From assembly GCF_000243215.1 (NCBI RefSeq), contig NZ_JH594597.1, positions 1-64,000 on the forward strand: DNA of 64,000 nt, in the 5' to 3' direction. The position numbers were made by a program, and so were the translations under genes. The notes beneath the pieces were generated by a model. It had not been told where the DNA came from. It was given only the letters and a program-made list of their open reading frames with translations, and searched no databases. Source of the stretch: Odoribacter laneus YIT 12061 (GTDB lineage: Bacteria; Bacteroidota; Bacteroidia; Bacteroidales; Marinifilaceae). Positions 1 through 9,940 of this stretch are shown here, in pieces (within the stretch, counting starts at the first letter, position 1; the number at the start of each line of letters is the position of its first letter).

Positions 1-70
1 TTTTTTTAAGAACTCGCGTTTCGGTTTGTTTACCCCTTTCCCTTCCTGCAACTCTTCCCGAAAGCGGGTG

Positions 71-103
71 CAAAGATAAAACAATTATTACCCCTTTTCC
101 AAA
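71..103 (-). promoter_or_regulatory. Bacteroidales-type promoter reading off the left edge
   Basis: On the minus strand a TTTG (-33 box, 100-103) is followed after 21 bases by TATCTTTG (-7 box, 71-78), a full match to the Bacteroides sigma consensus TTTG-N19-21-TAnnTTTG. Transcription would start near 65 and leave the window. Its target gene lies outside, so only the promoter is called. The rest of 1-208 holds no gene that I can see. Confidence 0.6.
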
Positions 104-208
104 TTTTTACACCTTTTTTTTTGAAAAAATTTCACAATAAGACATAAAATACTATATAACAGAAAAATAAAACTTTTTAAAAAAAACTCTTTGCCTGAGC
201 AAAAACTC

Positions 209-1090
209 TCATTGTTTTATTCCTTTGACTTCATCAAAACCTTTTCCGAATACCCCCATAACAGTATTCATCGTCATAAACACATTCGGGTCAACCCGCT
301 TAGCGATTCTCAACACTTCTATAGCCTCGTTTTTCCGGACAACAATAATCAACATCTTTTTCGCCTGACCGGAGTACCAGCCCTTGCAATCCACGACGGT
401 AACACCATGCACAAAACTTTCTGTAATTTTGGCAGCGACTTCTTCATACTTTTCGGTAAAAATAAACAACTGGGCAGATTGTTTTTTACCAGTAAGTACA
501 AAATCGATTGTAAAGGAGGTAACCCCCATCAATACGTATCCGTACATCAGGCCTTCGAGATTGAAATTGATAAGCAAACTACAAGCAATAATTCCACAAT
601 CGCAATACATAATCATCTTACCGGGGCTTACATTTTTATACTTGGTAATGATCATGGCAACGATATCCGTTCCGCCAGTACTTCCTCCGTTCGAAATAGC
701 CAAAGCAATTCCCACTCCCGTTAAGATACCGGCAATAATAGCGCTCATAAAAACATCCTTCACCACGCCTACAGGGAAAAGAGGTTGCAAAATTCCCAAA
801 AGGATAGAACTCATAATGATGGCATACACGGTCTTTACGCCAAATTTCGGCCCCAACACTTTTATAGCAACGGCCAACAAGAAGACATTGACCAATAAAT
901 AAGTAACGGCTACCGGAACATGCTGGCCTGTCAAGTAATAAACAATAGTTCCTATACCTGTTGCTCCTCCTCCGACAATCTTATGGGGAATCTGAAAAGC
1001 TGAAGCAGAAAAACAATACAATGCGATTCCCAGAGATATAATCAGATAAGATTTTATCTCTCCGATCAGTTTTTTCTTATTTACTTCCAT
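209..1090 (-). CDS. YitT family integral membrane protein (DUF161/DUF2179)
   Basis: This 293-residue protein has five or six hydrophobic segments in residues 15-180, with glycine-rich motifs such as GGGATGIGTIVYYLTG and SNGGSTGGTDIVA that are typical of the YitT (DUF161) membrane domain. A soluble C-terminal part (about 200-290, with VVDCKGWYSG) matches the DUF2179 domain usually found there. Molecular function is unknown for the family; a transport role is often suspected. Its ATG lies one base after the glnS stop codon, so the two are probably co-transcribed with translational coupling. The start is well placed and no alternative is needed. Family assignment is confident, function is not. 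Confidence 0.85.
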   Translation of the reverse strand: MEVNKKKLIGEIKSYLIISLGIALYCFSASAFQIPHKIVGGGATGIGTIVYYLTGQHVPVAVTYLLVNVFLLAVAIKVLGPKFGVKTVYAIIMSSILLGILQPLFPVGVVKDVFMSAIIAGILTGVGIALAISNGGSTGGTDIVAMIITKYKNVSPGKMIMYCDCGIIACSLLINFNLEGLMYGYVLMGVTSFTIDFVLTGKKQSAQLFIFTEKYEEVAAKITESFVHGVTVVDCKGWYSGQAKKMLIIVVRKNEAIEVLRIAKRVDPNVFMTMNTVMGVFGKGFDEVKGIKQ

Positions 1091-1091
1091 C

Positions 1092-2798
1092 TTAATTTTT
1101 CAATTTAGCCCACGTATCTTTTAAGCCGACAGTCCGGTTAAACACAAGCGACTCCGGTTGGGAATCTTTATCCACACAAAAATACCCCAGGCGTTGAAAC
1201 TGAAAACGGTCTCCCGGCTTCGCCTCTTTTAAACCGGGCTCCAACTTACACCCCTTCAGTATTTCTAAAGAATTCTCATTGATAAATTCCTTAAAATCCA
1301 CGTCTTTATGCCCGGCCGGATCTTCATCTTTAAACAGACGATCGTATAAACGAACTTCAGCATCTATAGCTTCAGAAGCGGAAACCCAGTGTAAAGTACC
1401 TTTCACCTTGCGGTTACTGGCTTCTGTTCCGCTCCCGCTTTTACTTTCCATATCGCATGAACAATGAATCAAGGTAATATTCCCTTCTGCATCTTTTTCC
1501 ACACGCTCACATTTTATAATATAAGCTCCTTTTAAACGTACTTCTCCACCCGGCGTCAAGCGGAAAAATTTTTTCGGTGCATTTTCCATAAAATCGTCCC
1601 GTTCTATATACAATTCACGGGAAAAGGGTACTTTTCTCATGCCAGCACTCGCATCTTCCGGGTTATTCTCGATTTCTACCATCTCTGTCTGATCCGGGTA
1701 ATTGTCTAAAACCACTTTCACCGGATGCAGCACGGCCATAACCCGTGGGGCCGTCTTATTCAGATGTTCCCGAATACAATACTCCAATAAAGCAATATCC
1801 ACGACAATTTCCCGTCGGGCAACTCCGACTTTTTCAGCAAAAGCCCTTATCGACTCAGGAGTATATCCCCGTCGTCTCAAACCTGATATAGTAGGCATAC
1901 GCGGATCATCCCAACCCGATACATATCCCTTTTGCACCAATTCCAGCAATTTCCGCTTACTCATCACCGTATAATTCAAATTCCGGCGGGCAAATTCAAT
2001 TTGCCGGGGCCGGTATTCAGTATGAGTTAACTGATCCAGAAACCAATTATAAAGAGGACGGTGAACTTCAAATTCCAACGTACAAATAGAATGTGTAATT
2101 CCCTCCAAATAATCACTTTGTCCATGAGTAAAATCATACATCGGATAAATACACCATTTATCTCCGGTACGGTGATGTTTATTGAAAAGAATACGATACA
2201 TAATCGGATCCCTCATCAACATATTCGGAGAGCTCATATCGATTTTCGCTCTTAACACTTTACTCCCTTCCGGAAACTCTCCTTTCCGCATCCGACGAAA
2301 TAAATCTAAATTTTCCTCCACGCTTCTATTCCGGTAAGGACTATTCACTCCCGGTTCATTTATCGTTTTACGTCCGGCACTAATCTCTTCAGCGGTCTGA
2401 TCATCCACATACGCTTTCCCTTGCAAAATCATTTGTTCTGCCCATTCGTATAACTGATCAAAATAATCCGAAGCATACCGCACTTTGCCTTCCCACTCAA
2501 ATCCCAGCCATTGTATATCTTCTTGGATAGAATCCGTATATTCTACATCTTCCTTTACAGGATTTGTATCGTCGAAACGTAAATTACATTTACCCTGATA
2601 TTTAGCTGCCAATCCGAAATTCAAACAAATCGAGGTAGCATGCCCGATATGGAGATAACCATTGGGCTCCGGAGGGAAACGGGTATAAACCCGGCCTTCA
2701 TTCTTACCTTCTGCCAATTCTTCCTCAATGATCTGCTCTATAAAATTCAACGATTTGCCTTCATCTTCTGTCTCTGAGATGTGATGATTTGTATCCAT
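1092..2798 (-). CDS. glnS: Glutamine--tRNA ligase
   Basis: Class I aminoacyl-tRNA synthetase that charges tRNA-Gln in the cytoplasm. The Rossmann-fold signature [12 protein letters not shown] lies near residue 50, and the second ATP-binding loop is VMSKRK, the KMSKS equivalent. The C-terminal half has the two beta-barrel anticodon-binding domains expected of GlnRS, ending in [13 protein letters not shown]. At 568 residues from the chosen ATG it has normal length. An upstream in-frame GTG at 2825 is rejected because it sits inside the -7 promoter box (2825-2832), so the ATG at 2798 is preferred. It is the first gene of a two-gene unit with the YitT-like gene. GlnRS in Bacteroidetes is generally taken as an ancient transfer. 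Confidence 0.97.
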   Translation of the reverse strand: MDTNHHISETEDEGKSLNFIEQIIEEELAEGKNEGRVYTRFPPEPNGYLHIGHATSICLNFGLAAKYQGKCNLRFDDTNPVKEDVEYTDSIQEDIQWLGFEWEGKVRYASDYFDQLYEWAEQMILQGKAYVDDQTAEEISAGRKTINEPGVNSPYRNRSVEENLDLFRRMRKGEFPEGSKVLRAKIDMSSPNMLMRDPIMYRILFNKHHRTGDKWCIYPMYDFTHGQSDYLEGITHSICTLEFEVHRPLYNWFLDQLTHTEYRPRQIEFARRNLNYTVMSKRKLLELVQKGYVSGWDDPRMPTISGLRRRGYTPESIRAFAEKVGVARREIVVDIALLEYCIREHLNKTAPRVMAVLHPVKVVLDNYPDQTEMVEIENNPEDASAGMRKVPFSRELYIERDDFMENAPKKFFRLTPGGEVRLKGAYIIKCERVEKDAEGNITLIHCSCDMESKSGSGTEASNRKVKGTLHWVSASEAIDAEVRLYDRLFKDEDPAGHKDVDFKEFINENSLEILKGCKLEPGLKEAKPGDRFQFQRLGYFCVDKDSQPESLVFNRTVGLKDTWAKLKN

Positions 2799-2824
2799 AT
2801 GATATTTATTTATATTTTGAGTCA

Positions 2825-2870
2825 CAAAAGTAAGTAATTTATGAGAGTTTTAAAAGTTTACGTATATTTG
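2825..2870. promoter_or_regulatory. Overlapping divergent promoters of glnS and the porin gene
   Basis: On the minus strand TACTTTTG (2825-2832) is a perfect TAnnTTTG -7 box for glnS, with TTTA at 2851-2854 as a weak -33 box. On the plus strand TATATTTG (2863-2870) is a perfect -7 box for the porin, with TTTA at 2838-2841. The porin ATG begins only five bases after this box, so the predicted start site falls at or beside the start codon. Confidence 0.6.
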
Positions 2871-2875
2871 CGGCA

Positions 2876-4828
2876 ATGAAAAATTTAGCATACATACTAT
2901 TCCTGTGTATCTGGGGCTTGCCAAGTTTTGCCCAGATAGCGGATAATGCCCAATTCGGAGACAACGATAACAACCGTTCTCCTTTTGCGGACCGGGACTC
3001 TGTTCCCCAACAAAATGTCGAACATTTCAGGAGAACCTGGAGATGGGCACACGATGGCGTTTATCGTCAGGATGTTCCTTTGGATACAACACTGGACAAT
3101 ATTCATAATTACAACTATATCTTCAAAAAAAGTGTCGCCAACACCTATTTGGCTAATTTCCCCTCTCCTTATATTTCTGATATTTTTATCAACCGGGCTC
3201 CCGATCAGGATTTCTTCGCTTTGACCAATATACGGGCTTATTTATACCGTCCGGTAGATGCTCTTTATTTTAATACGACGACGCCTTTTACTCAATTAAC
3301 CTATTTTACAGGAGGAGGAAAAGGAAAAAATGAAACCCTGCTGGATGTTTGGCATACCCAAAATATCCGCCCATTCTGGAATGCAGGTTTTCGTTATAAC
3401 CTAATATCCAGCGACGGACGTTATATGAATCAAAAATCCAAAGCTTATAATTTTTCTCTTTTCTCTTCTTATGAATACGAGCGTCTCGCCATTTCTTTTT
3501 TCCTCAATCAAAATAATGGAAAATTCAATGAAAATGGAGGTATTACCGATAAAAAATACATCCGCGACACGACTATAAATGCCGAAAATATACCAGTGAA
3601 TTTATCTAATACTTCCAACAGTTACCGGAATTTCAATTTTTACGCACAGGTGCAATACAATATTGGGAAACCGAAAGAAGTCATTACCCCTACGGATACC
3701 ACCATCACGTATCCGGCAAAAGCTTTATTTTCCGCAACCATAGAAGATAATATACACCGTTTTAAAGAAGCAAATGTCAACCGGGATTTTTTCCCTGTCA
3801 CTTATCTGGATACCGTAACCAGTCTGGATATTCAAAGCGACAAAATCTATGAGATTACGACAAAATTTGTCGTCAATGAACATCCTAAACACAAGTATTT
3901 GCCAGGAGTCTACGCGGGTCTGAATTACAAATATCTGGACTACAGTGGCAGAACATCTTTAGATACGGTGAATAATTACGGCAAAAAAAAATATAGCGGA
4001 ATCTGGTTAACCGGGGGATTGTTTAATGTAGATAGCACAGCCATTTTTAATTTCGACGCCAGCGCCCGGCTTTGCCTTATCGGAGATTATGTGGGGAATT
4101 TTACTATTGAAGGTTTTATCCAGCAATATTTTAATAAAAACAGAAATTCCTACGTAAAAGTAGATGCTTTGATCGAATCGAAAGCTGTCAATCCCTTTTT
4201 CAGCAATTACATCGGCAATCACGATTATTGGGAAAATAATTTCAACAACATAAAAACCCTCAACATTCAAGGACGCTATGTCAATGAAAAACTCCGTACA
4301 GAAGTAGGTATCGCCTGGTCGAACATCATTGATTATGTCTATTTTGACACCACCTCAATGCCTGTACAGAGCTCCAAAACACTTATGGTCCTAACAGCTT
4401 GGGGCAAACAAAATTTTAAAGCCGGAAATTTCCATTTCGATCAAACTGTATATTTCCAGAAAAGTACACAGGAAGATATACTTTCTCTCCCCGTCATTGC
4501 TTTATATTCTCACAATTATTACGAAAATACTTTTTTCAAAAAAGCATTGAAGTTTTGCGTCGGTATTGATTTGTTTTACAATACAAAATTCTATGCTGAC
4601 AAATATAAACCTTCTTCTATGCAGTTTTATAATCAAAGGGATGAAAAAACCGGAGGATATCCCAAGGTGGATGTATTTATAGATTTTGCTATCAAACGGG
4701 CACATCTTTTCCTGAAATATGAACATCTGAATTATTACTTCACAAACGGAGAATATTTCAGTGCCCTTAACTATCCTATCAACCCGGCCATGTTTAAGTT
4801 CGGATTGAAATGGAACTTTTTTGACTGA
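2876..4828 (+). CDS. Putative outer-membrane porin (Porin_10 type)
   Basis: A 650-residue protein with a short signal peptide ending PSFAQ near residue 20. It is followed by a long run of alternating amphipathic strands rich in Tyr, Phe and Asn, and ends in FGLKWNFFD, whose aromatic C-terminus suits Bam-dependent insertion of a beta-barrel. The overall pattern resembles the putative porins of Bacteroidetes (Pfam Porin_10). Substrate is unknown. The start is supported by the signal peptide, although the -7 promoter box ends five bases before it, so the mRNA is probably leaderless. A GC-rich inverted repeat with a T-run follows the stop. Confidence 0.75.
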   Translation: MKNLAYILFLCIWGLPSFAQIADNAQFGDNDNNRSPFADRDSVPQQNVEHFRRTWRWAHDGVYRQDVPLDTTLDNIHNYNYIFKKSVANTYLANFPSPYISDIFINRAPDQDFFALTNIRAYLYRPVDALYFNTTTPFTQLTYFTGGGKGKNETLLDVWHTQNIRPFWNAGFRYNLISSDGRYMNQKSKAYNFSLFSSYEYERLAISFFLNQNNGKFNENGGITDKKYIRDTTINAENIPVNLSNTSNSYRNFNFYAQVQYNIGKPKEVITPTDTTITYPAKALFSATIEDNIHRFKEANVNRDFFPVTYLDTVTSLDIQSDKIYEITTKFVVNEHPKHKYLPGVYAGLNYKYLDYSGRTSLDTVNNYGKKKYSGIWLTGGLFNVDSTAIFNFDASARLCLIGDYVGNFTIEGFIQQYFNKNRNSYVKVDALIESKAVNPFFSNYIGNHDYWENNFNNIKTLNIQGRYVNEKLRTEVGIAWSNIIDYVYFDTTSMPVQSSKTLMVLTAWGKQNFKAGNFHFDQTVYFQKSTQEDILSLPVIALYSHNYYENTFFKKALKFCVGIDLFYNTKFYADKYKPSSMQFYNQRDEKTGGYPKVDVFIDFAIKRAHLFLKYEHLNYYFTNGEYFSALNYPINPAMFKFGLKWNFFD

Positions 4829-4834
4829 TCTTCG

Positions 4835-4894
4835 GTCCCAACAGGAGAGGAACAGCAGAATCGCCCTCCTGCTTGTCTTCGGAAGGGACTTTTT
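4835..4894 (+). terminator. Probable terminator after the porin gene
   Basis: GTCCC (4835-4839) pairs with GGGAC (4885-4889), and inside it CAGGAG (4842-4847) pairs with CTCCTG (4866-4871). A TTTTT run follows at once. The stem is interrupted, so efficiency is uncertain. Confidence 0.4.
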
Positions 4895-4924
4895 AGATTG
4901 GACAATTTTTTATATCTTTACCCA

Positions 4925-6307
4925 ATGCAAGCAAAGAAAATAGTAATATACACTCTCCTTTTCCTTTGCTTTTCCTGTAAAGATACAAAGGAAAAAAATC
5001 CGGAATTTATCATTCCGGCTCCTTTATCTGTCGAAAAAATCCAGACAAAAGGTTTTTTAGATATATCTACTTTTTATTCCACCACAGACTATTATGTATA
5101 CAAAGGAATTACCCGCGGTTTTCATTACGAACTGGCACAAGATTTTGCTCATTTTCTGGGAGTCAAACTCCGGGTATTGGAAGTAAACAATAACATCGAT
5201 ACTGCCATCTCCAGGCTCCGCCAAGGTAAATACGACCTACTTGCTGTAAGCGTGACCGAAACCCCGGAACGTAAAGAAAAAATTAAATTCGCCCAACCTT
5301 TTTTTAAAACAGGAGAAGTACTGGTACAACATAAAAAGAAAGGAATAAAGAAAATAGAAGAATTGGACGGGAAGACGATCTTTATTAAAAAAGACGCTCC
5401 TTATAAAAAACTACTTTCCCAACTCCAAGATTCCTTACATATACATATTAAAATTTCAGAAGTCACCGGCTATTCTACTGAAGATTTACTTCACCTAGTG
5501 GAAATCGGAGAAATCGGTTTTACCATTACCGATGAAAACATCGCTTCAGCTCTGAGTATTTCGATGAAAAACCTGGACTACTCGATTCAGCTGTCAAACG
5601 GTATTTCTATCTCCTGGGCCACCAATCCGGAAAATAACATCTTAACCCAGGAAATAAACGAATGGCTAAAAGAAGTAAAGAAAAACGGGAAATTAAATTT
5701 TCTGTATAAACGGTATTTCAACAATCGGAATTCCGTTCCTCACCACACGTCTAAATACGTATTGTTGAAAAAGAGCGATTTATCTCCTTTCGACAGGGAA
5801 TTGAAAAAAGAAAGTAAAATGCTGGAATGGGATTGGCGTCTCTTAGCCGCCATTGTCTACAATGAATCCAAATTTGATCCCGAAGCTATTTCCCAGATCG
5901 GAGCCTACGGCCTGATGCAAATTACCCCGGAAACAGCAACCATGTTTCACGTAGAAGATTATTTCACACCGGACAGTAATATTTATGTAGGGGTACGTTA
6001 CCTGAAATACCTCGATCAGACTTTTTCCAAATATCCCTTACCCCCGGAAGAAAAATTAAAATTCGTACTGGCATCCTATAATGTCGGAGCAGGCCACGTT
6101 ATGGACGCCATGCGCCTGGCCCGCAAATATGAAAAAAATCCTTACAAATGGGACCAGAATGTAGCTTATTATTTAAAATATAAATCCGAACCGAAATATT
6201 ACCGGGACTCTCTTTCCCGGAATGGTTATTGCAACGGTCAACAAGCTTATGACTATGTACACCGCATACTGGAAACCTATAATAATTATAAATACATAAA
6301 TCCTTAA
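4925..6307 (+). CDS. MltF-like lytic transglycosylase lipoprotein
   Basis: Two domains are visible. After a lipoprotein signal ending CFSC (Cys18) comes a periplasmic solute-binding domain of the SBP_bac_3 type (about 30-270, with RQGKYDLLAVSVTETPERK). It is followed by a Slt-type goose-lysozyme domain (about 290-460) with the catalytic Glu in VYNESKFDP and the motif IGAYGLMQIT. This is the arrangement of membrane-bound lytic murein transglycosylase F, which cleaves peptidoglycan glycan strands to 1,6-anhydro products. The ATG at 4925 is chosen over one at 4898 because only it places the positive n-region directly before the hydrophobic segment. The protein is probably anchored in the outer membrane. 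The ligand of the binding domain is unknown. Confidence 0.85.
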   Translation: MQAKKIVIYTLLFLCFSCKDTKEKNPEFIIPAPLSVEKIQTKGFLDISTFYSTTDYYVYKGITRGFHYELAQDFAHFLGVKLRVLEVNNNIDTAISRLRQGKYDLLAVSVTETPERKEKIKFAQPFFKTGEVLVQHKKKGIKKIEELDGKTIFIKKDAPYKKLLSQLQDSLHIHIKISEVTGYSTEDLLHLVEIGEIGFTITDENIASALSISMKNLDYSIQLSNGISISWATNPENNILTQEINEWLKEVKKNGKLNFLYKRYFNNRNSVPHHTSKYVLLKKSDLSPFDRELKKESKMLEWDWRLLAAIVYNESKFDPEAISQIGAYGLMQITPETATMFHVEDYFTPDSNIYVGVRYLKYLDQTFSKYPLPPEEKLKFVLASYNVGAGHVMDAMRLARKYEKNPYKWDQNVAYYLKYKSEPKYYRDSLSRNGYCNGQQAYDYVHRILETYNNYKYINP

Positions 6308-6408
6308 TATAAATTAAGGGAAAAATGTTTGTACGAATATTGATTTGCCATTTTTTTTTACATACCTTCGCATGATGAATTGTTTAGCTTTTTAAAATTC
6401 ATAAGCTC

Positions 6409-7161
6409 ATGCCTTACAGAAGATTACCAAATACAGATGCAGCAAGAATAAGGGCATTAAAAGCAGCCTTGAAAAAAGGAGACAGCCTTGATGACATAAA
6501 CCAAATTGCTTATTCTTTTCCTTTGAAACAAAAAATTGATATTTTTTTACCTAAATTCGAAATAGCAATTACAACTTCTAAAGCCGCCCGGGAAAAACAA
6601 ATTGAGAACAGTCGAAAGTTCACGGAACTAACAAAAAAAGCCCGTCTCTATATTTCACATTTTATTCAGGTACTGAATTTTACAATAGCCAGAGGAGAAC
6701 TGAAACCCTATGCCCGTACTTTTTACGGTCTAGATGAAAAGGATTCAAAAGTTCCCAATTTATTGACCGAACAAGAACTCATTCTCTGGGGAGAAAAAGT
6801 CATTAACGGAGAACAGGAACGACTGAATAACCGTTACGGCAATCCTATCTATAGTCCGGCTATCGCCCTTGTCCGGGTCAGCTACGAAAATTTCAAACAA
6901 AGTTATAATTTCCAAAAACAACTCCAGGTAAATTCTTCCCGTTTCAGTGCCGAAGTAGCTCAATTCCGGGACGAAGCCGATGCACTGATCCTGAATATAT
7001 GGAATGAAGTAGAAAATTATTTCTCTTCCGAAAAAGACGAAGAGAAAAAAAGACAACATTGCGAAGAATACGGTCTGGTTTATGTATTTCGTAAAGGGGA
7101 ACGGGAAAGATTGAAACGGAAAAAAGACGCGGAAGATATTACCCTCAAGCTTCCTTTTTAA
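6409..7161 (+). CDS. Conserved hypothetical protein, Bacteroidales type
   Basis: A 250-residue protein without signal peptide or membrane segment. It is mostly alpha-helical, with charged stretches near the C-terminus (EKDEEKKRQH, RKGERERLKRKK). I recognise it only as a protein type seen in Bacteroidales and know of no assigned function. It stands alone between the lytic transglycosylase gene and the convergent feo genes; the plus-strand gap of about 100 bases upstream contains a TACCTTCG box (6363-6370) that may be a promoter. Codon use resembles its neighbours, so it is a resident gene. Cytoplasmic location is inferred from lack of targeting signals. Confidence 0.6.
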   Translation: MPYRRLPNTDAARIRALKAALKKGDSLDDINQIAYSFPLKQKIDIFLPKFEIAITTSKAAREKQIENSRKFTELTKKARLYISHFIQVLNFTIARGELKPYARTFYGLDEKDSKVPNLLTEQELILWGEKVINGEQERLNNRYGNPIYSPAIALVRVSYENFKQSYNFQKQLQVNSSRFSAEVAQFRDEADALILNIWNEVENYFSSEKDEEKKRQHCEEYGLVYVFRKGERERLKRKKDAEDITLKLPF

Positions 7162-7165
7162 AAAA

Positions 7166-7357
7166 TCAGTTTTTCTTTTCAGGTTTGTTGCACTTGTCTT
7201 TCAAAGGGCATCCGGCACATCCCTGACAAGAGGAGGAATTGTTTCTTTTTTTCCATAACCGGATATTTCTCCATACGACCCAAATAATCGCCCATATAAG
7301 TATAATATAAACACAAATCTGCTGCATAAAAGTAGATTGAACGAATTCAAACGTCAA
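7166..7357 (-). CDS. FeoB-associated Cys-rich membrane protein
   Basis: A 63-residue protein with one N-terminal membrane segment (about 8-30) and a Cys-rich tail, SCQGCAGCPLKDKC, which is the hallmark of the small FeoB-associated proteins. It lies 73 bases downstream of feoB on the same strand, the usual position. The family is thought to assist ferrous iron transport, perhaps like FeoC, but no mechanism is established. It probably ends the feo transcript. Confidence 0.8.
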   Translation of the reverse strand: MTFEFVQSTFMQQICVYIILIWAIIWVVWRNIRLWKKRNNSSSCQGCAGCPLKDKCNKPEKKN

Positions 7358-7430
7358 ATATATAAATGAGGAGAAAAGGATTCAAAAAGAACTTTCGACA
7401 ACTCATCCTTCTCCTTTTTATAGGCTGAGC

Positions 7431-9812
7431 TTACCATAAACGTCCGATTTGGTATACGCAAAAAGCAATAATCCAGGCCAAACCGGTAGTATAAAATATA
7501 GTAAAAAATGCCCATTTCCAGCCGGCCTCTTTCCGAATAGCAGCAATGACAGCCATGCAAGGAAAATAGATCAAGATAAAAAGCATAAAGCCAAAGGCGA
7601 TTAAAGGAGTAAACAGTGGCTTCCCCTCAGCATTTGTCTGTTTCTGTAATTTTTCTGCCAGATTCTGAGTATCCACTTCTCCTTCTGAACCGGCATGATA
7701 AAGTATGCCCATAGAACTTACCACAATTTCTTTAGCAGCCAACCCGGTAATAATACTTACCCCCATTTTCCAATCAAAACCTAGGGGAGCTATAACCGGT
7801 TCCACCGTTTTCCCTATGCGCCCGATATAAGAATTTTCCATTTGCTCGGCACTTTGTTTCCCGTATTCAGTATGAGGGAAATAACCCAAGGCCCAGATTA
7901 AAATGGAAGCAAAGAGAATTATAGTACCCATTTTTTTCAAATATTGCCCTGCTTTTTCCCACATATGAAAAGCAGTATTCCGCATCGTCGGCATACGATA
8001 AGGAGGTAATTCCATTACAAAAGGATCCGTAGCTTTGTGAAACAGTACTTTTTTCAATACGATAGCCGTCAATATAGCCACCGTTATTCCCACCAAATAC
8101 AAAGACAGCAATACCAATCCCTGCTGGGAAGGGAAAAAAGCCGAAACCAATAAAATATAAACCGGTAAGCGGGCACTGCAAGACATAAAAGGAATGATCA
8201 ACATGGTAATCAAACGCTCCCGACGGCTCTCCAACGTACGGGTAGCCATAATAGCCGGGACATTACACCCGAAACCAATTAGCAAAGGGATAAAAGACTT
8301 CCCATGCAAACCGATCTTATGCATCATTCTATCCATTAAAAAAGCCGCACGGGCCATATAGCCGGTATCCTCCATTAAGGAGATAAAGAAAAATAAAATC
8401 AAAATATTCGGTAGAAAAACAATTACTCCTCCCACTCCGGCAATAATCCCGTCGACAAGCAAATCAGTCAAAGGGCCAGCAGGCATACTTCCTGCTATCC
8501 AATTTCCTAACCCATCGACTCCTTCCTGAATCCAATCCATCGGATAACTGCCCAATGAAAAAGTCGCCTGAAACATGACCCACATAAAAAGAATCAGCAC
8601 CGGAAATCCCAACCACTGATGTGTCAATACAGTATCAATAGCATTTGTCAACTGCCTTTTATCCCTGTCTCCGACAATATAAGTTTCCTTCAGCGCTCCC
8701 CGGATAAAACCATACTTTGCATTGGTGATAATCGTACAGGTATCTTCTTTATATTCTTTCTCTAAAAACGCAATACATTTCTGGGCGGTTTCTTCTATCT
8801 GCTTGTAATTGGGAAGCTGGGTCAATATTTTTTTTGTGAGTGAATCATTTTCAATCATTTTTATAGCCAAATAGCGCGGAGCAAACTTATCCGTAATCGC
8901 TTTATTCGGCGCTATCGTCTCTTTCACTTTATCAATAGCGGCTTCGATATCCGTCCCATAGTTGATATGTATATGACGGCTGAGTTCGTTCTTATCCTCA
9001 AATACTTCAATAATCTTATCCAAAACGCCCTCAATTCCTCTTCCTGAACAAGCCGTAGTAGGAATAATGGGAAAACCCAATAATTTTCCCAGATATTGAT
9101 AATCCAGCGTTGCCCCTTCCTTAGCCAGCTCGTCGTACATGTTCAAAGCCATCACGACTTTTATATTCATATCGATTAATTGGGTGGTCAGAAAAAGATT
9201 CCGCTCCAGATTGGAAGCATCTACGATATTCAGTACAATATCCGGATGCCGATCGGTGATATAAGTCCGGACAAATATTTCCTCCGGAGTATACTCTGTA
9301 ATCGAATATGTACCGGGTAAATCGATCAGATTGATCGTGTAATCCCGGTGCTTAAATACAGCCTCCTTGGCATCCACCGTCACTCCGCTATAATTCCCCA
9401 CGTGTTCCCGTAAACCCGTAGCCCGATTAAAAAAAGAAGTCTTGCCGCAATTCGGATTTCCCACTAAAGCGACTTCTATGGTATTTGTTTTCTCCTGAAT
9501 CACATTTTTCACCGTCTCATCCAGAAATGTTCCATTATAGGAAGCATCTTTCGAACAAGCAGGAGAATAATCCGTGATATCCATCACTTCAATCAACTCC
9601 GCTTCGCTCCGACGCAAAGAAATATGTCCATCCATCAGTTTATACTCGATGGGATCCCGTAAAGGAGCATTTTTAATCACAGTTATTTTCTCTCCCTTTA
9701 CAAATCCCATCTCGACAATTCTGTTGCGAAAACTACCGTGTCCATGTACCTTGACTACCACACATTCATTCCCTGTCGGAATATCAGCCAGCCGTAAAAA
9801 ACGATTCTCCAT
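7431..9812 (-). CDS. feoB: Ferrous iron transporter FeoAB fusion
   Basis: A 793-residue fusion of FeoA and FeoB. Residues 1-77 form the FeoA SH3-like domain (EMGFVKGEKITV). Residues 113-280 are the FeoB GTPase, with G1 GNPNCGKTS (118-126), G3 DLPG (164-167) and G4 NMYD (223-226). The remainder is the polytopic permease with two Gate segments (LLIGFGCNVPAIMATRT and ITGLAAKEIVVSSMG), ending in the inner membrane. It imports Fe2+ under anaerobic conditions. Fusion of the two proteins is common in Bacteroidetes. A TATTTTTG -7 box (9832-9839, minus strand) precedes the ATG. The location beside suf and hydG fits iron supply to cluster assembly. Confidence 0.95.
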   Translation of the reverse strand: MENRFLRLADIPTGNECVVVKVHGHGSFRNRIVEMGFVKGEKITVIKNAPLRDPIEYKLMDGHISLRRSEAELIEVMDITDYSPACSKDASYNGTFLDETVKNVIQEKTNTIEVALVGNPNCGKTSFFNRATGLREHVGNYSGVTVDAKEAVFKHRDYTINLIDLPGTYSITEYTPEEIFVRTYITDRHPDIVLNIVDASNLERNLFLTTQLIDMNIKVVMALNMYDELAKEGATLDYQYLGKLLGFPIIPTTACSGRGIEGVLDKIIEVFEDKNELSRHIHINYGTDIEAAIDKVKETIAPNKAITDKFAPRYLAIKMIENDSLTKKILTQLPNYKQIEETAQKCIAFLEKEYKEDTCTIITNAKYGFIRGALKETYIVGDRDKRQLTNAIDTVLTHQWLGFPVLILFMWVMFQATFSLGSYPMDWIQEGVDGLGNWIAGSMPAGPLTDLLVDGIIAGVGGVIVFLPNILILFFFISLMEDTGYMARAAFLMDRMMHKIGLHGKSFIPLLIGFGCNVPAIMATRTLESRRERLITMLIIPFMSCSARLPVYILLVSAFFPSQQGLVLLSLYLVGITVAILTAIVLKKVLFHKATDPFVMELPPYRMPTMRNTAFHMWEKAGQYLKKMGTIILFASILIWALGYFPHTEYGKQSAEQMENSYIGRIGKTVEPVIAPLGFDWKMGVSIITGLAAKEIVVSSMGILYHAGSEGEVDTQNLAEKLQKQTNAEGKPLFTPLIAFGFMLFILIYFPCMAVIAAIRKEAGWKWAFFTIFYTTGLAWIIAFCVYQIGRLW

Positions 9813-9940
9813 CCCTAATAATATTACGCGGCAAAAATAGTATTTTCAAATAACATATAAAATCCCCATTTATAGGGATACAAATAGCTGGAAAACAGCA
9901 AAAAAATCGGGAGCAGTTTCTGGCCCCCGATTTATAAGAA

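Noticed and set aside
384-902. Plus-strand open frame inside the YitT-like gene
   Set aside because: It is antisense to a clear membrane-protein gene and has no domain or start signal.
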